Below are positions 10,676 through 22,785 of a stretch of DNA of 64,000 nucleotides, in pieces. A program made the translations under genes and the position numbers. Numbering within the stretch: the stretch's first letter is position 1; the number at the start of each line of letters is the position of its first letter. The stretch covers positions 1,915,659-1,979,658 of the forward strand of contig NC_058167.1 of assembly GCF_020080835.1 (NCBI RefSeq). Direction: 5' to 3'. Origin of the DNA: Cotesia glomerata. Lineage: Eukaryota; Arthropoda; Insecta; Hymenoptera; Braconidae. The notes beneath the pieces were generated by a model that did no database searches, was not told the DNA's origin, and saw only the letters and a program-made list of their open reading frames with translations.

Positions 10676-13600
10676 GATCGAAAGCTTACTTCTGAAAATG
10701 GAAAATAAAAATTTTAATTACTTATAAGTTTTACAAAAGTATAAAATAACATAGATAATTAAGTAAATCATCAAAAATATTTATTGAAGCTTGTTAGACT
10801 TATACAGCGGATAATATATTTTTGAATTAATTTCAAAATATCTCAAGCAAAATTATTATATAATTGAACTATTAATAAAAAATATTCAACTTACTCTTTC
10901 AATTTTAAATGGAAATTGTTTACACATTTCTCAAAATAATTATCACTAAACAATAGATATAGTCCCAATATTATACATCAAGTGTCAAATAACAAAAAAA
11001 CAATCTTTAAAATCAATGTCTACGCAATTGTAAAAATAAAATATTTTTTAGTCACAAATCTATAAAATTAATTTATAAAACTTTAATAGTTGTGTTGTTC
11101 TTTAAAACATAAAAAATAGTTATTTTGAGAACCATCGCAATGTATAAATTACATTGAGGTTAGGTTTACATGCTTTGATTTATCAATAGTTGCATTAACA
11201 AAATTCAAAACCATTGAATGTTACTTCAGAATTAATCCTGTTAATTTTAGAATAATTATAACTTTTGTGATTAATTTTCAATAATCAAATTAAAACTTTA
11301 CTATACATCAGAAAATTTAATCCCCAAATGGTAGCAGTATGACAATCGCTAATTATTTTATCAAAAAATTTTATTTTATTAAAGATTGATTCTTTTTAGA
11401 CCGCATTCAAATTACACAATTCAGTTTTTTAATAGTCGCTTATAGTTTCGACTCGGAATTTAAAGTTGAATTTTCTAAGACAATAATTACTTCGGACTTG
11501 AAGCTCGAACTTCCTTTCTTCGTGTTAAGGTCGAGTGTTTATTATTTTATGAAGTTGGTGCTACCTGAGTTGTTTCTTATACTTGATGTCAAGTTTGTGA
11601 CAACTTGCGATAGCAGATTGACGGCAGTCGATCAAGTCGAAACACAATATTCAGTGGCTGAAATTAAAGCGCAAGCGCGATATTTAAATTCCCAGTAACA
11701 TTAAAAAATAGTTTAATTCTTTATAGTCTAGTCAAAAAGTGAATTTTCTGTGAAAAATCGATCCAAGGCTCTTAAAAATATGGCGATTGGTGCATTGAAT
11801 TCAGAATTTAAGTCTGAGAAAGAGGTATTTTTTAATTTATTCGCCATTAAAAATTTAATTTGTTATAAACAAAAAACGAAGAGAAAAAGAAGGTAATCTC
11901 CGTTTTGTAGCTATAACTTCAAAAATATTAAAGATATCTGAAATTTGAAAAAAAATCCTAAAAGAAGAGTAAATTTCAGTAACATAAGTCTCGACTCCCG
12001 GAGTTGTAGCTCCATTATTTATAATTTTAATTTAGCGTTAAAAAGTGGGCTTCGCGCGAACGTTTTGGTGCCTAGGCGTCGCCGCCAAGCAAAGTATGCA
12101 ACACAAAATAATTTTTTTATAACATTCAATATTAATTTAAAAATCTGAATAAATCATAAATTGTTAATTAATTAATTTTTTGTAGATTTGAGTTTTCATA
12201 AAATCTCTTACAAAAGTTTAAAAAATTTTTTTTCTTTTGGGAGCTCTTGATATATAAATAATGAACAAGATTCCGTTGTGAAAGTTTTTTCAATTATTTA
12301 TAATAATTTTTCAAAGTTATCATAAATTGAAATATCCGGCTAATGTTACAAAAAAAATTTTTTTCACCAAATATTTAATTTTGGTTGTTTTTGTATCAAT
12401 ATATTGCGTTTAGAAGCTTGGCTAAAAAATTTTTAACGTAAATTGTTTAAAAGTTTGTTATAAACAAATAGGCAAGTTGAATATTTTTGAAAATTTTTTT
12501 TGTCATTTTAATGTCTTAGTGAAACAATGATTGAAAAAAAAAATTTTTTTTTCTTAAAAAAATTTTTTAATTGTTTTTTTCATTTATCTAACATTTGAAT
12601 TATTTATTAAGAAATCATTTTTTTTTTAGATCATCATTTGCAATTCTCAAATAATTATGGAAAAACTTTTTTTTTTATTTGAATTTTCATTGTTTATTCT
12701 ATAAACAATTTGTTTTAAACAAATTGCCATTTTCATTTTATTTCTTTTCCGTAGCTTTAAAAAATTGCAAATACAGCCATGTGCATCAAAGTTGTAAAAA
12801 AATTTTTCTCTATTTTTCATTGAATTTTAAAATATTTTACCCCATCAAAGTTGAAGCGGTCAACTATTTTATCAACTTATAAATTGTTATAATATCTAAA
12901 CTATTGATGATACGGTCTTTTAGACAATTTATTTATTTAAACAATAAATTTTTTATATCTATTATGGTTCAATTTTAATAAACATTTGTTTATAAAAAAA
13001 TACGTTACTTGAATCTTTAAATGATTCTATCTTTTAATCTATTGAAGTTACGGCTTTTATGATTCAGGAAATCGTATAGGGTAATTATTTGACTACTCAA
13101 TTGTTGACTAATTTGTTCTCAAGAGGACCTAGCATCTTAAAAAAACTTGTTTACTAGAATGATTTTTTTGAAAAATTTTTTTTTTGCTTGACGTCTTAAA
13201 AGTTTCTTCAGGGTAAGAAAAAATTTTTCGTGCCTGAAAAAAATTTTTAATTCCAATTAGAAGTTAGCCTCAAAGGGGGTCCCCTTTCCCATGTAAATAA
13301 TATGGAAAAAAAATTTTTGTTAAAAAAAACAATTATTTCTCGTGGAAAAGAATAGTAAAAATTTTTTGATAAATGTTTCTTGTAGGAAATTAAATTCTCT
13401 ACAAAATTGATGGGATATAAAATTTTCATAACTTGAACGGTTTAAAAGTTATAGGCTATCAAAGTAGAAACAAGTATTTATGGATTTTAAATAAATGCAC
13501 ATAAAGAAATTTTTTTAAATTTTCACTTTTTATCATCATTTTCAAATAAAAACAACATCAATTATTATCCTTTTAACTAGTAAATTATTTTTTGTAGTTC

Positions 13601-13680
13601 AACCGTTGACTTAAAAAATAAATTTTGAATTTTTTTCCAGTTTCTCCATAAAATAAAAATATTTATTTTCGATACATATG
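10676..13680. other. AT-rich non-coding stretch
   Basis: No supported gene. One 66-codon frame on the + strand at 11498-11698 is less AT-biased than its surroundings but matches nothing I know. Poly-A/T-laced sequence dominates 12150-13560. Confidence 0.5.
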
Positions 13681-13699
13681 CGCAAAGGTAGAGATTCTG

Positions 13700-13920
13700 A
13701 CGGTTTGAAGTGATGTCACGAGTTTGAGGCCTATATCTATGTAGGAAAGTGCGGCGGGCCCAGGCCTGGCCCAACTATGCAGAACTCTAGGCCAGGTTTG
13801 TAAGCCAGAGTCGGCCCAGTTTTGGTTTAACTCTGGAATGATAACGATGGCCCAAGCCTGGTTACCACGCCCCTGGCTGGTCACTAAAACTGGGCCATAG
13901 TTAATTTTCATGTCTAGCCC
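13700..13920. repeat. GC-rich stretch with scattered GGCCCA/GGCC motifs
   Basis: This is markedly richer in G and C than its surroundings. Variants of GGCCCAG, GGCCAGG and TGGCCC recur at 13757-13910, some in inverted orientation. It looks like a degenerate minisatellite or MITE interior. The open frames here reflect composition, not genes. Confidence 0.45.
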
Positions 13921-13939
13921 ATCCTGTTTGATAAAAAAT

Positions 13940-15240
13940 GATAAAAAGTTTTCATCGGATCTCGACGTTTTGAGGTCCTAGGAAGCTTCCCTGACTATTC
14001 CCGCGATGGTATCTGTGTGTGTGCGTGCGTGTGTGTGTGTGTGCGTGTGTGTGCGCGTGTGCGTGTGTGTGCGTGTATGTGTGTGGATGTATGTAAACCT
14101 CTCATAACTTTTGAACGGCTTGACCGATTTAATCGCGGTTGGTGCCATTCGAAAGGGCTTGACTGAACTTAGATTTTGAGTACACTTTGGACTGATTCGG
14201 ACCGGTAGATTTTGAGAAATCTCAAAAAAACTACAATAAAAATTTTTTTCAAATGTGGTTTTTTTGGAATAACTTTTAAACGGCTTCACGGATCAATTCC
14301 AAAAGCTAATCAGCTCTTAACATTAAACAACCACGGCGATAGCTATCGGTCCGGTCAAAATCGGTTTCAATCTCAAATTTCAAATCATTTCCATGTTAAT
14401 AAGATGATACGCGGCGTCGACAACTTTGGCATTTTTCAAAATTTTATTCCAAAATATTTTTTTTCTAATAGCCCTAAGTGTCACCTTTCAAACAAACAAA
14501 AGGCCATCCCTGTATCGATAATAACGTTCGAGATATTACAAAAACAAAATTGAAAAACTGGAAAAATCGCGAAATTTTGAATTTGCATATTTTTTGAAAA
14601 AAAAAAAAATTTTTTTTTTCCTTTGGCAGAAGTTCGTTGTATGATAAAAGAAAACTTCTGACCAAAATTCATTCCAATCGAAAGAAATCAATTCCAACTA
14701 TTGGTTGACTTGACATGGAATGACCCAACTATGTTTTACTATTAAATCGCAACAACAGTTGTAATCTTGTTGCTACAACAAGATTTGATTACGTTGCTGA
14801 AACATGACCGAATTGTTGCAGCTACAGGAAAACCCTGCGGCTACAACCGGATTGTTTCCTGTGGCTGCGATATGGCTGCCTCCTACTGCAGCAACAGTAA
14901 ATTTTTTTCCGTGTTTTTAATATTTTCAAACTGCAATTACTTTTGAATGAATAAACCGATTTTCATGCGGTTCGCAACATTCGACGCAGTTTTTTTAGAT
15001 TCTATGATTTACTACTGAACACGAATTGATCAGACCGAAAATTTTTAACTAATATAAAAAATTCACTTTTTCAAGTACCGATGGAGGCTGCGATCGATGC
15101 AGTTTCTTAAGCTCAAGAGCTGATTATTTTATGAAATCAATTAATTCAGCAAATTGAAAGTTATTTTAGAAATACCATTTTTTGAAAAATTTATTTATAA
15201 GATAACTCAAAATCTACCGGCCCGAATTACATCAAATAGA
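13940..15240. repeat. Two copies of the AACTTCCCGC repeat family (forward, then inverted)
   Basis: 13940-14700 matches, in order, the complete copy at 50937-51710: GAAGCTTCCCTGACTATTCC, a TG/CG-rich tract (14013-14092), then CTTTTGAACGGCTTGACCGA, CGCGGTTGGTGCCATTCGAA and GGAATAACTTTTAAACGGCT. 14930-15240 holds the reverse orientation of the 3' half (AATGAATAAACCGATTTTCA, ATTCGACGCAGTTTTTT). Between them, 14740-14910 is an irregular run of GTTGCAGCTACA-like repeats ending in TTTTTTTCCGTG. Confidence 0.75.
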
Positions 15241-15309
15241 GTGAAGTATCTAGGCGCAAAGTAACTAACACACACACACAGACACAACCGCACACACTGA
15301 TGTCTATCA

Positions 15310-17225
15310 CAGGACACTGGCACTTCCCGGTGTCTTAGTGATACCCTGAAAAGCTATTAAATTTTTAAACACTTCCTAGCCTTAGAAAATCTCGGTTCAA
15401 GTTAGCATATCCCGGAAAATTATAAGTAATTGTTCGAAATCAGCTGATCACCAGGTACTATTTTGTTGCTGGCACTTTTCCAGTGTCTTAGTAATACTCC
15501 GGGCAGCAACTAATTATTAAACACTTGTTAGCCTTGGAAAATCTCGGTTCAAGTTAGCATATCCCGGAAAATTATATGTAATTGTTCGAAATCAGCTGAT
15601 CACCGGGTACTATTTTGTTGCTGGCACTTTTCCGGTGTCTTAGTGATACTCCGGGCAGCAACTTATTCTTGCACCCTTTTAAGCCTTAGAAAATCTCGGT
15701 TCAACTTAGCATATCCCGGAAAATTATAAGTAATTATTCGAAATCAGCTGATCACCGGGTACTATTTTGATGATGGCACTTTTCCGGTGTCTTAGTGATA
15801 CTCTAAGCAGCAACTTATTTTTAAACACTGATTAGTCTCAGAAATTCTCGGTTCAAGTTAGCATATCCCGGAAAATTATAAGTAATTGTTCGAAATCAAC
15901 CGATAAACGATCACTATTTTGTTGCTACCACTTTTCCGGTGTCTTAGTGATACCCGGGGCAGCAACTAATTCTTGCACGCTTTTAAGCTTGAAAAAAACT
16001 CGGTTCAAGTTAGCATATACAGGAAAATTATAAGTAATTGTTCTAAATCAGCCGATCACCGGTCACTATTTTGTTTCTGGCACTTTTCCGGTGTCTTAGT
16101 GATACCCTAGACAGCAACTAATTATTGAATACTTATTGGCCTTAGAAAATCTCGGTTTAAGTTGGCATATCCTGGAAAATCATAAGTATTTGTTCGAAAT
16201 TAGCCGATCACTAGGTACTATTTTGTTACTGGCCTTTTTCCAGTGTCTTAGTGAGACCCGGGGCAGAAACAAATTCTTGCACGCTTTTAAACTTGAAAAA
16301 AACTCGATTCAAGTTAGCATATACAGGAAAATTATAAGTAATTGTTCTAAATCAGCCGATCACCGGTCACTATTTTGTTTCTGGCACTTTTCCGGTGTCT
16401 TAGTGATACCCTAGGCAGCAATTAATTATTGAACACTTATTGGCCTTAGAAAATCTCGGTTTAAGTTGGCATATCCTGGAAAATCATAAGTATTTGTTCG
16501 AAATTAGCCGATCACTAGGTACTATTTTGTTGCTGGCCTTTTTCCAGTGTCTTAGTGATACCCAGGGTAGAAACAAATTCTTGCACGCTTTTAAGCCTAG
16601 AAAAAAATCGGTTCAAGTTAGCATATCCCAGAAAATTGTAATTGCTCGAAATCAGCCGATCGCCGATCACTACTTTCTTTCTGGCACTTCTTCGGTGTCT
16701 TAGTGACACTCTGGGTAGCAACTAATTTTTAAACACTGATTAGTCTCAGAAAATCTCGGTTCAAGTTAGCATATCTTGGGAAATCATAAGTAATTAATTG
16801 AAAGCAGCTGACCAACGGGTTCTATTTTGTTGCTGGCAATTCTCCGGCGTATCAGTGATACTTCGGGCTGCAACTAATTATTAAACACTTATTAGCCTTG
16901 GAAAATCTTGGTGCAAGTTAGCATATCCCGGAAAATTATAAGTAATTGTTCGAAATCAGCTGATCACCGGGTACCATTTTGTTGCTGGCACTTTTCCAGT
17001 GTCTTAGTGATACTCCGGGCAGCAACTAATTATTAAACACGTATTGGCCTTGGAAAGTCTTAGTGATACTCCGGGCAGCAACTAATTATTAAACACTTGT
17101 TAGCCTTGGAAAATCTCGGTTCAAGTTAGCATATCCCGGAAAATTATAAGTAATTATTAGAAGTCAGCTGATCACCGGGTACTATTTTGTTGCTGGCACT
17201 TCTGCGCAGAAATAGTGCTACCGTG
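15310..17225. repeat. Satellite array, about 13 units of 152 bp, with dimeric higher-order repeat
   Basis: The phrase GTCTTAGTGATAC (or a near variant) recurs at 15332, 15484, 15637, 15789, 15941, 16093, 16245, 16397, 16549, 16697, 16849 and 17001, a spacing of 152 bp with one 148-bp exception. A partial extra copy lies at 17057. Each unit also holds CTCGGTTCAAGTTAGCATAT and the near-palindrome ATCAGCTGATCACCGG. The blocks 15958-16261 and 16262-16565 are almost identical 304-bp dimers, so part of the array amplified as a two-unit module. The open frames at 16136-16414 and 16440-16703 are just this dimer read in one frame. The monomer is close to nucleosomal length. Confidence 0.95.
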
Positions 17226-17290
17226 TATAGCAACAAATTATCAAATGATTTATAAGTATTGAAATTTTGTTTTCAAGATAGCTTATAGTC

Positions 17291-17325
<35 letters not shown>

Positions 17326-17640
17326 CAATTACCAGTTTGCAGCAACAAATTCATGCTTGATGACCAATGGAATATGCATTATTTACTACGTTTCCCTGCT
17401 ATCTTTATATGAAGTTAGCAGTTTTCGCGATTTCTAGAGATAGTTTTGAGTAACAAAATCGCGATTTTAGCAACTAATTAGCAAGAAAAAAGCTACAAAT
17501 TTTCGAGTATTTTTTATTGAATTTTGCTGATTTACCCCTGCTAGCTTGATAGAGCTTAACTTATTAAATAAGCGAAATGCGGTTTGTTAGCAAAAAGCGA
17601 AAGTAAAATCACACTAATGGCGACTTGTTGCAACGAAATC
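17226..17640. other. Decayed satellite edge and poly-T tract
   Basis: A 34-base poly-T runs at 17292-17325. Around it, GCAACAAATT and TAGCAACTAATTA-type phrases look like strongly diverged satellite monomers. No gene. Confidence 0.5.
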
Positions 17641-17880
17641 ATGGAAGCGAAAGATAATAATAATAATGCGTCTTCTTCCTCGTCAACTTGGGGAAGAAGG
17701 CTGATTGCGCATGTCTGCGGAGCGATCAGCCAATCACACCACCGAGACATGGCGTGATCAGTCAAGCTAAGCTTTCATAGGTGGTTAATTTTTGCGGGAA
17801 CTAGCGGTAGACAGGTGCGGCTCGTGAAGTTGGGAGTCCCCCAGGGGCGACTTTATCGTGGCTGGACCTGTTCACTGAAC
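17640..17880 (+). promoter_or_regulatory. GC-richer island, possible promoter or 5' non-coding exon
   Basis: A short G+C-richer block in AT-rich DNA contains a CCAAT motif (about 17730) and a potential donor after GGTAGACAG (about 17815). PIP5K runs downstream on the + strand and its first exon is not visible, so this could be a 5' exon or promoter. It could equally be unrelated low-copy DNA; TTGGGAGTCCCCCAGGGG also resembles a stray reverse-transcriptase GVPQG codon run. Confidence 0.2.
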
Positions 17881-18056
17881 ACATGTTAATAATTAATGAA
17901 GAATATAAAAATAATTGATATTTTAAAACATTTAGACTTGCATTAAACAATAATGAGTTTCTTTAAACTTGCAAATTAAAATTTATGTAAGAAAAAAAAC
18001 TATCACATGCAAAAATACAATATAAAAAAATTTTTTTAAGGTATAAGTTATACCTT

Positions 18057-19832
18057 TAAGTCAGTAATTTGGCATTTTTTCTATTCATTTTGGTTTTCAT
18101 TTTAGCTGCATCATAGCGCTTATTTTCAGACTTTGCTAGAAAATGAGCACGCATCACAATATAAATATCAATAATTTTCTTAGTTAATTCATTTTCATGC
18201 TCAAAGCATCCAACTTTCAATATAATTTCTTTCTGAAGCTCTAAAGATATCTCAGAAATTGTGTCAACGTTTGTAAGATATTTACACCAAATAACTCCAT
18301 TTTACAAATAACGTCATTACGTAGTAACTCTTTACCAGCTTCCGGAATCATTTGTATGACTTGTAAACAATTTCCACATTTAATAATTTTTTTCAATTTG
18401 CGAACGATGTAACCAGCAATATATGATTGGACGGCATCACTGGTTACAGCCTTGTTATAATCATGATCTCCATTAGTTGAGGAGCCTTTAATAATTGGCT
18501 CAGTGCTTTCCAGCATATCATCTATGCTTTGAAACCATAAATCTTTGGTGACTTTATTTGAAGAAATTAAAACTTCCTTAGCTTCTACTAAACTTTTTAG
18601 AAGATCCTTCCCCGAAATATTGCAGCCTCTCGGTGGACGTATGAGGGAAAATGATGACGCTAAGCGGTACCCTGTGCAAACATTTTCGGATCTGGGTGAT
18701 CGTTCCCTCCACACGAATATCTCATGACCGAAAAAAATCTCTGGAATTGAACATAAATAAGTATGCATTATGAAATAGAACGAACAATACTAAGAATAGT
18801 AAAATGACATTGATTTATATAACTACCACCAAAGGATCTTGAGATAAGCTTGCTGTCATCAAATATTTAAAATCACATACATTTTTGAGCATGTCTAAAA
18901 TTTCAAGCGTTGCCCGTAAGGTTACTTTTAACCCTAATGAAGTAGACCTTGAGACCGGTATTTTATTTTCAAGTTTTTGCCAATCTTCGAAGAATTGTAG
19001 GAACTCTAAAATCGCCTGAAAAATGTAAATGCAAAAAAAATTTTTAAATTATTACCGAAACACTAAGACCATACAGTAAATCATAGATAAAGTGATAAAA
19101 AAATTGCGTTATTGTGTTATGCTCTATAATTATTCTTACTTGTTTATTACGGCAATCATCTTTAGCATACAGAGCATCTCTCGGTATCCGCGATGAAATA
19201 GCTTTTATTAATTTGGAAATTAGTTTGATAAATTTTTGTGTGAGAGTTGAATCTTTTAATGTGTCACATAGTGGTTGGTAGTGAGCCCTCGCAGCAGCTA
19301 TCTCATGACCGAAACCCTACAATAAGAATGGTAATTAAGTGATTAAAGAAACAAGAATCAACCTAAAAAATCTATTGGATTATTACAGCTTCATTTCATT
19401 ACTAGACGCAAAGAAAAATTTTGAAATATTCATACTTCAGTTGCAAGAGGAACGTTCATAGCTTGAAATAGCTTGAAAAAGCCTTTCGGTTTCAAGTGTG
19501 CAGGTGTTAATTTGTAGGCAACTTTCAAATTTGGCTGACGATAATTCTCTTCTTCTAAGAGAGCATGCCAATGTTGTTTTTTCACAGTTTCATAAGGAGT
19601 CTGAAAAATTTACCATATTAATAATAATAGCAATTGCATTGTTCTAATATGCAATGAAAATATTTGTAAATTTTACCTTGAACTCTAGAAGTTTATCATC
19701 TAAAGTTGAAGTTCGGAAACATTTAATTAGATGATTAAAATCTGATATCACCCATAATCGCCGCGAGCTGTCACAGGGATGTTCACAGCTTATGTTGGTC
19801 TCATCTATCTCTACCCTCCATATTTTACATAA
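18057..19832 (-). pseudogene. P-element / THAP9-like transposase, multi-exon, decayed
   Basis: Five minus-strand coding blocks are in the order of a P-element transposase: about 19832-19676 (CEHPCDSSRRLWVISDFNHL), 19600-19434 (PYETVKKQHWHALLEEEN), 19320-19140 (HYQPLCDTLKDSTL, then ISSRIPRDAL), 19020-18827 (ILEFLQFFEDWQKLENK, then LMTASLSQDPL) and 18757-18057 (RFFSVMRYSCGGNDHPDP, then YRLASSFSLIRPPRGCNISG, then DAVQSYIAGYIVRKLK). The SQDPL..RFF...GG.ND.P signature and the IAGYIVRKL block are typical of P/THAP9 proteins. Frame changes occur near 18672 and 18310. The C-terminus ends at a TAA at 18057-18059 after a basic tail. The N-terminal THAP finger was not found. In the active enzymes this protein binds DNA, uses GTP and cuts and joins ends; this copy cannot. 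Confidence 0.82.
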
Positions 19833-20365
19833 AAAAAAGTTAAAATCTAAAAATCTGGGTCGCTATAGTATGTACTGATTATTTTTAATAATTTTAAATA
19901 GAAATTATAAAGATAATTGATAATAATCGAGTAATACGCGTAGTAAAAATCATAAATTACTATTATAAAATATCATATAAAAAAAAAATCAAAATACATT
20001 TTTAAAAAAATTTGTGACCTCAAAAAACCGTTCTGCTTACGGTATATACATACTCGGTAGTCTGGCTTGAGAACGGAACTTGGTGCCAGACTCTATCGAG
20101 TCTGTTGATATATGTAATTGAATTTATTCAGTACTTTTCAAATATTAACTTCATCTTTCACAGACATTGCACTTTGAGCTAAACTTGCATTATAATTTTA
20201 AATCGTACCTTTTTATAAAATAATAGTAATAATTAACATAAAATGACATTTCTTTAGATCACAAATAATCTCAAATTTATTTTGATGACGATAATTGATC
20301 TGATTCATTTGAGATTTTTTGATTTTTCTTTTTTTCAATTGAAGCTTTTTTACTAAGTGGCTTGT
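19833..20365. other. AT-rich DNA with a small inverted repeat
   Basis: No gene seen. AGTCTGGC at about 20060 and GCCAGACT at about 20090 form a short hairpin. The PIP5K intron or upstream region runs through here. Confidence 0.4.
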
Positions 20366-20590
20366 AATAGTATATTACACCCTTAGGGAAGTAAAGTAAT
20401 AAATGTCTCAAATCACATGTTTGTTGGCCGAGGCTTCGCCTCGGCCAACAAACATGTGATCTGAGGATTTCTTATTTACTTCCCGAGGAGTGTATACTAT
20501 TTTTTTCCCCGACGAAGGCGGAAAGCGGCAACTTCGTTTAGCGCAGCGGGGCTAAAGTTGACGCTTTACGCCCGGAGGGGAAAAAATCTC
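20366..20590. mobile_element. Palindromic short element, copy 1
   Basis: It starts TAGTATATTACACCC and the first half closes with GTGTATACTATTT (about 20366-20505). Inside, AAATCACATGTTTGTTGGCC is followed by its near-perfect inverse, GGCCAACAAACATGTGATCT. A second inverted block follows at 20506-20590 (GGCGGAAAGCGGCAACTTCG, then AAAGTTGACGCTTTACGCCC). The same two-part structure occurs at 35990-36210, and a diverged relative of the first part at 23639-23773. It is non-coding and MITE-like. Confidence 0.8.
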
Positions 20591-20819
20591 TTTTTTTTTA
20601 ATTGCTGAGCAATTTTTTCTTTTTCTAATAATTTGTTCTCTAATAACTGTTCACTGAAAAAACTACAACAAAATAAATTTTACTAACCAAAAAAGATTTT
20701 AAGTATTATTGTTTAATTATAAATATAAATTTTATAATTATGTTTATATTTAAAAAACATTTAACAAAACATTGAATGATTTAAGTACTCTAAACACTTG
20801 ACAGATTTAATTTTGAGGT

Positions 20820-21270
20820 TAAAAAGTTTGTATTACAAATATACGGTCATTAATTGGATCGTGATAAAATTACAGGGTCCAGTAGATGACCGAATGAATT
20901 TTTTACTGGGTAATTAGCCTCTGGCGGATCCAATAGTTGACCGGTCTTGAAATAAAAGCTTATAATTTTATTTTATTTTTCCACAAAAGTTGGAATCTGA
21001 TTTTTAATTAACATAATAAAACTAAAATATTTTATGTTGTGTCAATTAATATCACTAAATTAATGATGAAATGCACTCACCCTCCAATCGTGCTTTAGTT
21101 ATTTTTGACCGGCTTATTGCTGGTCGCGTTGTAAGCAAACAAAATATTTTTTTAAAGCTGTTATTTTGTTTTTCTAATATATTTAAAAAAATCCTTGTAA
21201 AATAATAATTAATTAACTTTTATGTACATCGGTCAACTAATTGGTGACCGGTTAACAACTGATGCATTTA
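20820..21270. mobile_element. Remnant related to the CCAGTAGTTGACCG element
   Basis: Phrases GGTCCAGTAGATGACCG (20876), TCCAATAGTTGACCGG (20930), GTCAACTAATTGGTGACCGG (about 21233) and a terminal GCATTTACCCTAAT match the subterminal repeats and end of the 2.5-kb element at 35476-37968. The matching left end was not found, so this is a fragment. Confidence 0.6.
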
Positions 21271-21904
21271 CCCTAATAATTTTTAATAGAAAAAAAAAAT
21301 TTATTTAATTTTCAAAAATCAAAAAAAAAAAAAAAGAGTAGCCACGGTGGACCCATGACCGCAACCATCTGAAGAGTTGTGGAATAGATAGTAGTTTGTT
21401 GTCACGAATTTTTAGGAAAATGGGATATGCTTGATTTTCAGAAAACGACTTCAAAAATTTAAAACTCGAAAATAACGCGGAAAAATTTTTCCAAAAAACT
21501 ATTCGTATTTTTTTTTAAAAGTACATGGAAAAACGAAAGTTTTTTTATCCTTAGAGTTTTTTTATTTGAACCATTTTTCAAAAAGTTACAAGCAAAAAAT
21601 CATGAAGAGAGCGATTTTTTTGAAAATTCCATATCTTCTGAAACAATGATAAAAAAAATCTCAAAATTCTGGAAGATGAAATTTTTGATGAGTACTAAAT
21701 AATATCAAAAAATGACGGAAATTGAAAATTAAAATTTTTAAAACCGTCTGATTTGGCGTGAAATGCCCCATATATGTAGAGAAGTTCAATCGTTTTCCTT
21801 CTCTCATTACCGAAATCTACTACGCAAAACCAAATGATTATGCAAAATCTTTAGTTACTTACATGTTATTTTTAAGAGTCCTTCTATGAAAGTCTGCCGG
21901 ATTT
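21271..21904. other. AT-rich repeat-like DNA, no gene
   Basis: Poly-A-laced sequence with phrases such as AAAAATTTTTCCAAAAAACT. It resembles the non-coding interiors of MITE-like repeats elsewhere in the window, including 45354-45825. Nothing coding. Confidence 0.4.
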
Positions 21905-22195
21905 ATGGATCGGTAACGTTATTAATGTTCCTAATAATATGTGGTTCTCTGTGGTTTCCCCGTGTCACTATTCCAACAGCCTATAGAAAGAGTTGAGGAA
22001 TAGGGTGAATGCAGTACAGAAAAGCACAAGTTGGTCCACGCCGCAAAATGAAAAGTGGAGAGCATTAAACTATAAAAAGTGGAGAACAATAGCGAGGATG
22101 AAGAATAAGTATTGAAAGAAAAAGTGAAGACAGTAAAAAGAGAAAGTGGGGACATGCTGAGACAATCAGCCTTGTAAAAACCATAAACGGTATCC
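21905..22195 (+). repeat. SINE-like 3' body
   Basis: GGTTCTCTGTGGTTTCCCCG, a run of AAAGTGGAGA-type purine phrases, and the end GCCTTGTAAAAACC parallel the 3' body of the tRNA-derived SINE at 60785-61200. No tRNA-like head is visible here, so it is a 5'-truncated copy. Confidence 0.5.
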
Positions 22196-22785
22196 AGGTA
22201 AAACTCAAAAATAATGATAATATTATTTTTATTTAAAAATAGCCCCGTGACTGTCTTGTATTATTTCGAAATTGAAGTGATGGCCAATCACCCACCAAGG
22301 AGCACCGGCCCGCAGCTCTCTCTCTACTCCCTCATTTGAGACACGAATTTTCTCGAGTGCTTAGGAGGCAAAGCTAGACAATTTGAACTATCTCAAAGTC
22401 TTACTTAATGTTATTAAAAAATGTATTTTTTTAGTTTAGGTTCTTACTCTTATCGGATTCCTTAGGTCTGTCGTCTGTTATCTGCGTTAAATCTCAGTGC
22501 AATTCTTGTATCTTGTATAGTAGATCTAACTACCTTTTCGTTACAAATTACAACTGTTATCACGCGTAGCTTGTCATTATCTATATTAAGATACACACAT
22601 AATGAGCACATACAGTATTTAAATGGCATCGATTTTAGTGTATAGTAATGTTCTGATGTTTAGTATATGGTAATTAGTTTCCTCCTGGTTATTATTCATA
22701 AAATTTTTTATTAAATAACGAAAACAACGATTCTTACGAGTCCTAATAACTCCATACTGCATTGGTTTAACCACGATGCGTCAGC
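22196..22785. other. Non-coding spacer
   Basis: No coding sequence or clear repeat boundary recognised. Confidence 0.4.

Noticed and set aside
13700..13920. 82-residue frame rich in Trp/Pro in the GC-rich block
   Set aside because: Composition-driven; the block is a degenerate GGCCCA repeat with no splice or start context.
16136..16703. Two similar open frames (MALENLGLSWHILENHKYL) that look like tandem duplicate genes
   Set aside because: They are the 304-bp satellite dimer read in one frame; spacing equals the repeat period and no other unit keeps the frame.
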